Source: Butyrivibrio proteoclasticus B316 (GTDB lineage: Bacteria; Bacillota; Clostridia; Lachnospirales; Lachnospiraceae). From it: a DNA stretch of 64,000 bases. The notes under the pieces were generated by a model, which saw nothing but the letters and a program-made list of their open reading frames with translations, did no database searches and was not told the DNA's origin. Shown here one piece after another: positions 59,811-64,000 of the stretch. How positions within the stretch are numbered: the first letter of the stretch is position 1; every line of letters starts with the position of its first letter. Where the stretch lies: the NCBI RefSeq assembly GCF_000145035.1, contig NC_014388.1, positions 77,501 through 141,500 on the forward strand, given 5' to 3'. A program made the position numbers and the translations under genes.

Positions 59811-60335
59811 TATTGTTCCACCTCTGTGTATGGATAATGTTTCCTCAAAGATATAGCTTTGCATGGCAGGGCTTTGAGGTATAGCCCTTTCTCGCCTTCC
59901 CTCCAGAGGCATTGCCCTCCTTCATCGGTACTATGCGGCCATCCGACTGCCTATGACTCATTTGCCCTCCTTCGTGAGTTGTCGGGCATACCACTTATAC
60001 ATTAGGGGCTTCACACTTGCCCTGATATGGAAGTCACAGGCTCTCCCCAGTTGACATGACACCATTGTGCGACATGGCTGACTCTCAACCCCGTGGCGTC
60101 GCGGCAATCTTCGCCATTAGCAATTGCACGCGTGTTGCCTTCCGCATCGCTTAATTACGTCGGCACACCATCTTAATTTATTTCGGGGCTAACATGCCTT
60201 ATGACCCTATCGCCTAACTTCCTACGCTTAACCTACGCTGTTACCAACGCATGTTCAAGGTCGCTATTGGTGGTTGGCTAGACCTTACCAAATGGGATTT
60301 CCACCCATTAAATGCCATGCCCTTTGCTGGGCGCA
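59811..60335 (-). ncRNA. Group II intron 5' RNA domains I-III
   Basis: This 525-bp part has no gene and carries the folded domains I-III of the intron in minus-strand sense. It starts with GTGCGCCCAGCAAAGGGCAT, whose GCCC/GGGC pairing is typical of domain I. Only position and the 5' motif support subdivision. Confidence 0.65.
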
Positions 60336-60490
60336 CTAAGCGCAAAATAATCCGGCGGATTGCACTATCCCGCAATGCATGTTAACAGGTGCAAGGGCTT
60401 TTGCTCATAAAATATACCCCAGCCTCTTTTGAGACTGGAGCACCTTGACAATTCACATATGATAAAGATTACATTGCATCGAAAGCATCT

Positions 60491-60922
60491 ATGATAAGAC
60501 AAAGCAGATTTCATAAAAGAATGCCAGCACCACAAAGCAATGCTGAAAAGGGCAGTAAACATAAATATAGGACCTTTTGGATGGACTTCGATGGCTAGAA
60601 TCTTTTTGACCAGTACATTGACATGTCATATCTAAGCGATGAATTTGGGGATGCCAATTTCTATTTGGTTGACGCAGATTCCAAATATAATACTGCTCGC
60701 CAGTCTGTAACCGGGAAATATTATGACTTGGTGAGACGAAATAAGCGATCCGAAATTCAAAATATGTGTCTGGAATATATATTTGAGGAATTATCAGAGG
60801 GCGAACATGTCCAGATAGAGGGCAAGATAGGACACGTAGAGCAGGAGTTGTTTATACAGGCAAACATCCTTGATGTGGGTGTACTGGAACTAAAGAGTAT
60901 TACTGATAATTGCAAAGAATGA
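60491..60922 (+). pseudogene. Unknown gene interrupted by an in-frame TAG
   Basis: Translation from ATG 60491 gives MIRQSRFHKRMPAPQSNAEK, continues to FWMDFDG, then meets TAG at 60596-60598. The same frame continues without another stop as NLFDQYIDMSYLSDEFGDAN to the TGA at 60920-60922, giving about 143 residues in total. The frame is also open for 14 codons upstream of the ATG without an SD, so the 5' end may be lost near the intron. I do not recognise the family. Alternatives are two pieces, read-through, or a start at ATG 60623. Confidence 0.5.
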
Positions 60923-60944
60923 AAAAAATTATTTGAAATAATTG

Positions 60945-60974
60945 TTGACATGGACATATAATGTCCGATATATA
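60945..60974 (+). promoter_or_regulatory. Promoter with an overlapping operator ahead of the leader ORF/rtcB
   Basis: TTGACA (60945-60950) and TATATA (60969-60974) are separated by 18 bp. The spacer contains the perfect inverted repeat GGACAT-ATA-ATGTCC (60952-60966). A dimeric repressor bound there would block RNA polymerase. It lies about 75 bp before the short ORF at 61049. Confidence 0.65.
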
Positions 60975-61048
60975 TGATAGTGTATTATCAGAAACAATAA
61001 ACAAAGTTTTTCATGATTCTAAATGAATTTCAAGAAAGGAGGACGATC

Positions 61049-61126
61049 ATGAAACACCAGACAACTAACGTAACTATCAACAGCATAAATGACAGAGGCA
61101 TGATTGTCCGCCGTCTTTTATTCTGA
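61049..61126 (+). CDS. Short leader ORF (25 codons)
   Basis: The ORF reads MKHQTTNVTINSINDRGMIV then RRLLF. The ribosome site AAAGGAGG 5 nt before the ATG is optimal. Its stop lies within a CTGATC-aatc-GATCAG hairpin (61123-61138). With the promoter upstream and rtcB downstream, it may be a regulatory leader peptide or a tiny protein. It is too short for family recognition. Confidence 0.4.
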   Translation: MKHQTTNVTINSINDRGMIVRRLLF

Positions 61127-61208
61127 TCAATCGATCAGATTGTATTTCCGGGCCAAAAGAAAGGTAGGACAAATGTAAGCCTCTGGTAGAAAAGAAAGAG
61201 GTTTTATT

Positions 61209-61364
61209 TTGATACCAGTAAAAGGAAAATACTCAGATGCCCTTATCATGTGCGTTGGGGATGAGACTGATGGAAATGTGGATCAGTATGCAATCGCACA
61301 GGTACAGATGATATGTGACACTGAGGCTGCAAGTGGCAGCAATATTAGAGTTATGCCGGTGTAA
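61209..61364 (+). pseudogene. rtcB: rtcB, N-terminal fragment cut by IS21
   Basis: The frame from TTG 61209 reads IPVKGKYSDALIMCVGDETD and ends ...EAASGSNIRVMPV. It matches the start of the RNA 3'-phosphate ligase RtcB, whose next conserved step would be MPDxHxGxG. The sequence leaves RtcB exactly where the IS21 end (TGTAAGTGG at 61360) begins, so the insertion destroyed the gene. AAGAGG lies 6 nt before the TTG. The ligase would repair broken RNA such as cleaved tRNA; all metal-binding residues are missing here. Confidence 0.75.
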
Positions 61365-61472
61365 GTGGTAAACTATTTTCCATAATCCACGGCAATTAAA
61401 TTTCCATAATAACGGCATTTTATTTTTCATAGTTCGTCCTTCGGATATACTTTTATTCGGAGGTGAAGAAAG

Positions 61473-63038
61473 GTGAAAAGTTGGATGAACTATGCGAAAA
61501 TTCAAGAACTAAAGCGAAATCATTTTAACAAGAACCAGGTTGCTCTCCGTCTCGACATCGACTATAAGACGGTGATGAAATACTGGGACATGCCACCGGA
61601 TGAATTCGCTGCGCATCATAACAGAGCGCAAAGAAGAAAAAAGAAAGCTGACATTTACAGGGACTATGTTGTAGCATGCCTGCAAAAGTACCCGGACATG
61701 ACATCAGCACAGATCTATGACTGGATTAAAGAACGCGTCGGACAAAAGAGCCTGCCGTTTAAGAAAAGATCCTTCCGCAACTATGTCAAAGTACTCCGTA
61801 AAGAGTACGATATTCCCAAACAAGAAACATCCAGACAGTATGAAGCTGGCGATGAACTGCCCATGGGCGAACAGGCCCAGGTCGATATGGGCGAGATCAG
61901 TCTTGAAACAACATCAGGCCGCCGTAGGAAAGTATACGGTTTTGGAATGGTACTTTCCCATTCCAGATACAAATATATCTTATGGCAGGACAGGCCGTGG
62001 ACAACGGCAGATTTTGTTCAAGCTCATATAAAGGCATTCGCATTCTTTGGAGGCAGGCCTAAAGAGATTGTCTATGATCAGGATAAGGTCCTTGCTGTAA
62101 GTGAGAATCATGGGGATATCATACTTACAGAAGGGTTTCAGAATTACCTGAATGCAACCGGTTTTGAGCTATTTTTGTGTCATGGTGCTGATCCGGAGTC
62201 CAAAGGAAAAATCGAGGCAGTCATAAAGTACGCAAAGAATAACTTCGCAAAACATCGAATACTGGATGACATTGATAGCTTTAACATAGCTTGTCTTGAA
62301 TGGCTTGAAAGGACCGGAAATGCTGAAGAACACGGGACAACAAAAAAGATACCGGCAGAGGTATTTACAGTCGAAAAAGAGTACCTCATCCCGGTATCCG
62401 AGTACAGCTTTGCTAAGCCTACTGAAGCAAGTATAACCTATCAGGTAAGGAAGGACAATCTTGTTCTTTATAAGAGCAACAGATACAGAGTACCAAAAGG
62501 AACCTATACCCAGGGAAAGCGCGTATTCATTATTCCTGAAGGTGATACGATTACCATCATTGATGCTGATACTGGTGTACTTTATGCCAGACATCCGCTT
62601 TGTACAGGAAAAGGTGAACTGATAGGTCATTCCAGTCGATCTTACAGAGATAAAAGTAAGACGATTCTTGAACTGGAACAGATAGTAAAAGATCTGCTTG
62701 TAGACTGCGATGGTAAAACTGATTCATTCCTTGCACATATACATGTTGACAAGCGAAGGTACTACAGGGATCAGCTAGGCGTTATCAGAAATCTTTTTGA
62801 TGAATGGGATGCATCATTGATACAGAAGGCACTTGTTTACTGTGTAGAGCAGGAACTGTATTCTGCAGGTGATCTTTCCAGTGCTACAGCATATATGTCT
62901 TCTCTAGAAGAAGATAAAAAGAATAAACCGGTTCTCCGAACCGCACAGATTCCAGAAAAGTACAGGGGTAATTCCCCCAGGATAAGGGATCTGCGAACCT
63001 ATGAAGTCGCAATGGAAAGGAGGACCGTGAATGGATAA
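61473..63038 (+). CDS. istA: IS21-family transposase IstA
   Basis: The 521-residue DDE transposase has an N-terminal helix-turn-helix (HFNKNQVALRLDIDYKTVMKYW), the first Asp in QVDMGEISLE, the second in IVYDQDKVLAV, and the Glu in SKGKIEAVIKYAKNNF. The C-terminal beta-barrel-like part includes YRVPKGTYTQGKRVFI. It starts with GTG at 61473 with GAGGTGAAG before it. Intact. It overlaps istB by 8 bp, as usual for translational coupling. Confidence 0.93.
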   Translation: MKSWMNYAKIQELKRNHFNKNQVALRLDIDYKTVMKYWDMPPDEFAAHHNRAQRRKKKADIYRDYVVACLQKYPDMTSAQIYDWIKERVGQKSLPFKKRSFRNYVKVLRKEYDIPKQETSRQYEAGDELPMGEQAQVDMGEISLETTSGRRRKVYGFGMVLSHSRYKYILWQDRPWTTADFVQAHIKAFAFFGGRPKEIVYDQDKVLAVSENHGDIILTEGFQNYLNATGFELFLCHGADPESKGKIEAVIKYAKNNFAKHRILDDIDSFNIACLEWLERTGNAEEHGTTKKIPAEVFTVEKEYLIPVSEYSFAKPTEASITYQVRKDNLVLYKSNRYRVPKGTYTQGKRVFIIPEGDTITIIDADTGVLYARHPLCTGKGELIGHSSRSYRDKSKTILELEQIVKDLLVDCDGKTDSFLAHIHVDKRRYYRDQLGVIRNLFDEWDASLIQKALVYCVEQELYSAGDLSSATAYMSSLEEDKKNKPVLRTAQIPEKYRGNSPRIRDLRTYEVAMERRTVNG

Positions 63039-63813
63039 GCAACAAACGTTAAAAGCTGCATGTCAGTCCCTGGGCCTTATACACACAAGGAATGAACTTG
63101 AAACAATCCTGCATGACGCTGAGGAAAATGACAGCAGTTATCTTGATTTTCTTATCTCAGTAACAGATGGTGAAATACTATACAAATAGGAAAAAGCAAA
63201 AAGTAAAAGAATAAAGGAGGCAGGATTCCCATATCCAAAGTATCTAAAAGATTTTGACCTTAAATTCTGCAAGGCAATCTCAGCAAAGCAGTTCAAACAG
63301 CTTAGCGAACTGACCTGGATAGATGGACTATATAACCTTATACTGTCAGGACCACCCGGTGTAGGTAAAACTCATCTTGCCATAGCTCTCGGATATCAGG
63401 CATGTGAGGATGGCTATAAAGTCAGTTACACTACCATGAAGTCACTGATAAAAGTACTACGCACAGAAGATATAGATCGTCGTTCACGAGCTAAGGTCAA
63501 AAGGATATATTCATCAAACCTGCTTATTGTTGATGAAGTAGGCTATCTCCCTATAACAGCTGTCGAAGGAAATCTCTTTTTCCAGCTGTTTTCAGACCTG
63601 CAGGAAAAGACATCTATCATACTCACGACCAATAAAGGCTTTGAGGAATGGACAGAGTTTTTAGGGGATGCAGCACTTGCTACAGCTATTCTTGACAGGC
63701 TGTCCTACAGATGCGACAAGATTCAGATTGATGGAAAGAGCTACAGACTCGAAAATAGAAAGTCATTTTTAGTTACGGAGGAGAAAAACAATGGCAAAAA
63801 GAAAGCGGTTTAA
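63031..63813 (+). pseudogene. istB: IS21-family helper ATPase IstB with an in-frame TAG
   Basis: IstB is an AAA+ ATPase that selects the target and activates IstA. The frame from ATG 63031 encodes MDKQQTLKAACQSLGLIHTR to VTDGEILYK and meets TAG at 63187-63189. It resumes with EKAKSKRIKEAGFPYPKYL, Walker A LILSGPPGVGKTH, Walker B LLIVDEVGYLPI and sensor TTNKGFEEW. The rest is open to 63813, giving 260 residues, the normal IstB length. TAG replaces what is often Gln or Arg (CAG to TAG would need one change). Either the element is now inactive or the stop is read through. Confidence 0.8.
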
Positions 63814-64000
63814 CATAGAAAATCTTTATCCCAAGGATTATTTCTTTGATTATGCAGAGTTCATGAAGGATCCTGAAAACTATCAATTCACTGAGGCAGA
63901 CTATGCGTATCATAATGCTATGGAGCTGAAAAGATATGAGGAAGAAGTTCCTATGACATACTATGAGAAAACATTACTGCGCAAATGGGTAATGGATGGT
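63791..64000 (+). CDS. Third IS21 gene, unknown function (partial, exits window)
   Basis: The frame from ATG 63791 reads MAKRKRFNIENLYPKDYFFD and continues open to the window edge through YEEEVPMTYYEKTLLRKWVMDG. GGAGGAG lies 8 nt before the ATG. It overlaps the end of istB, so it is coupled to the element's genes. Extra small genes after istB occur in some clostridial IS21 elements; the role is unknown. It is charged and Tyr-rich with a basic start. Confidence 0.6.
   Translation, partial: MAKRKRFNIENLYPKDYFFDYAEFMKDPENYQFTEADYAYHNAMELKRYEEEVPMTYYEKTLLRKWVMDG

Larger units (their letters stand above)
58408..60336 (-). mobile_element. Group II intron (minus strand), probably bacterial class C
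   Basis: Read on the minus strand, the intron begins at 60336 with GTGCGCCCAGC, a canonical bacterial group II 5' end. It continues through about 530 bp of folded RNA domains, encodes the reverse transcriptase (59810-58512), and ends with domain V and a domain VI hairpin (ATAAGGGGagaaaTCCCCTTAT) near 58410. The 3' end is approximate. The 5' exon carries a small inverted repeat AATCCGCCGGATT followed by TTTT about 15 bases before the insertion point, the kind of terminator-like site preferred by class C introns. Confidence 0.82.
61360..64000 (+). mobile_element. IS21-family element, left part (runs off the right edge)
   Basis: The left end begins TGTAAGTGGTAAACTATTTT at 61360 and carries repeats of an ATTTTCCATA-like motif at about 61375, 61400 and 61430, the multiple transposase-binding sites typical of IS21. 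It encodes istA, istB and a third gene. The right end lies outside the window. It interrupts rtcB. Confidence 0.85.

Overview
Organism: the window looks like a chromosomal segment of a low-GC, anaerobic, polysaccharide-degrading Firmicute of the Lachnospiraceae, most like the rumen/gut genera Butyrivibrio or Pseudobutyrivibrio. The basis is codon and base use, strong AGGAGG-type ribosome binding sites, plant-polymer glycoside hydrolases (GH39, GH36, GH53) and DNA-level style. This is an inference and no database search was made.

Layout. 1-0.85 kb: 3' end of a 23S rRNA gene, closed by a terminator with no 5S gene behind it. 0.9-21.2 kb: mostly ordinary chromosome, with a YvyF-like zinc protein, GH39 xylosidase, an orphan Nif11-type peptide, ABC-F ATPase, PcrA/UvrD helicase, an exported FMN/FAD reductase, a GGDEF protein, GH36 alpha-galactosidase, transporters, a macro-domain protein, a DUF3298-type lipoprotein and a ribH remnant. 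22.2-34.6 kb: a worn accessory zone with a frameshifted DUF234-type ATPase remnant, an IS605-type TnpB element with a tnpA stub, small hydrolases, two CPBP proteases, a complete IS200-like element and a complete IS1111-type element with inverted repeats and a structured 3' RNA region. 34.7-37.9 kb: secreted galactan-degrading GH53 and a sister lipoprotein metallopeptidase.

38.0-55.6 kb is the most interesting part. A recombinase-nuclease chimera is followed by a compact, same-strand island of 14 genes. They encode two paralogous WYL regulators, a beta-lactamase-fold (RNase J-like) protein with a PD-(D/E)XK-like tail, a soluble FtsH-like AAA+ metalloprotease, a PD-(D/E)XK nuclease, a DUF2779 Cas4-like/DEDD exonuclease, a CbbX/SpoVK-like AAA+ protein, a DnaB-type RecA-fold ATPase and six unknown proteins. 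The island divides into five transcription units. Each begins with the same 18-bp palindrome (consensus TGTRCN-N6-NGYACA) placed 28-29 bp before a -10-like hexamer. One regulator family therefore probably controls the whole island. It ends at a 16-bp palindrome and four 11-bp iterons that abut a response-regulator gene lacking its 5' end. I recognise no described system with this gene set; the best guess is a regulated nucleic-acid-processing or defence system, possibly carried on a mobile element.

55.6-64 kb: decayed DNA including a 252-bp near-identical copy of the 27.4-kb hydrolase gene, a membrane-anchored coiled-coil HNH protein, a group II intron on the minus strand, a gene with an in-frame TAG, and an rtcB gene cut off by an IS21-family element whose istB also carries an in-frame TAG. 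The IS21 element runs off the right edge.
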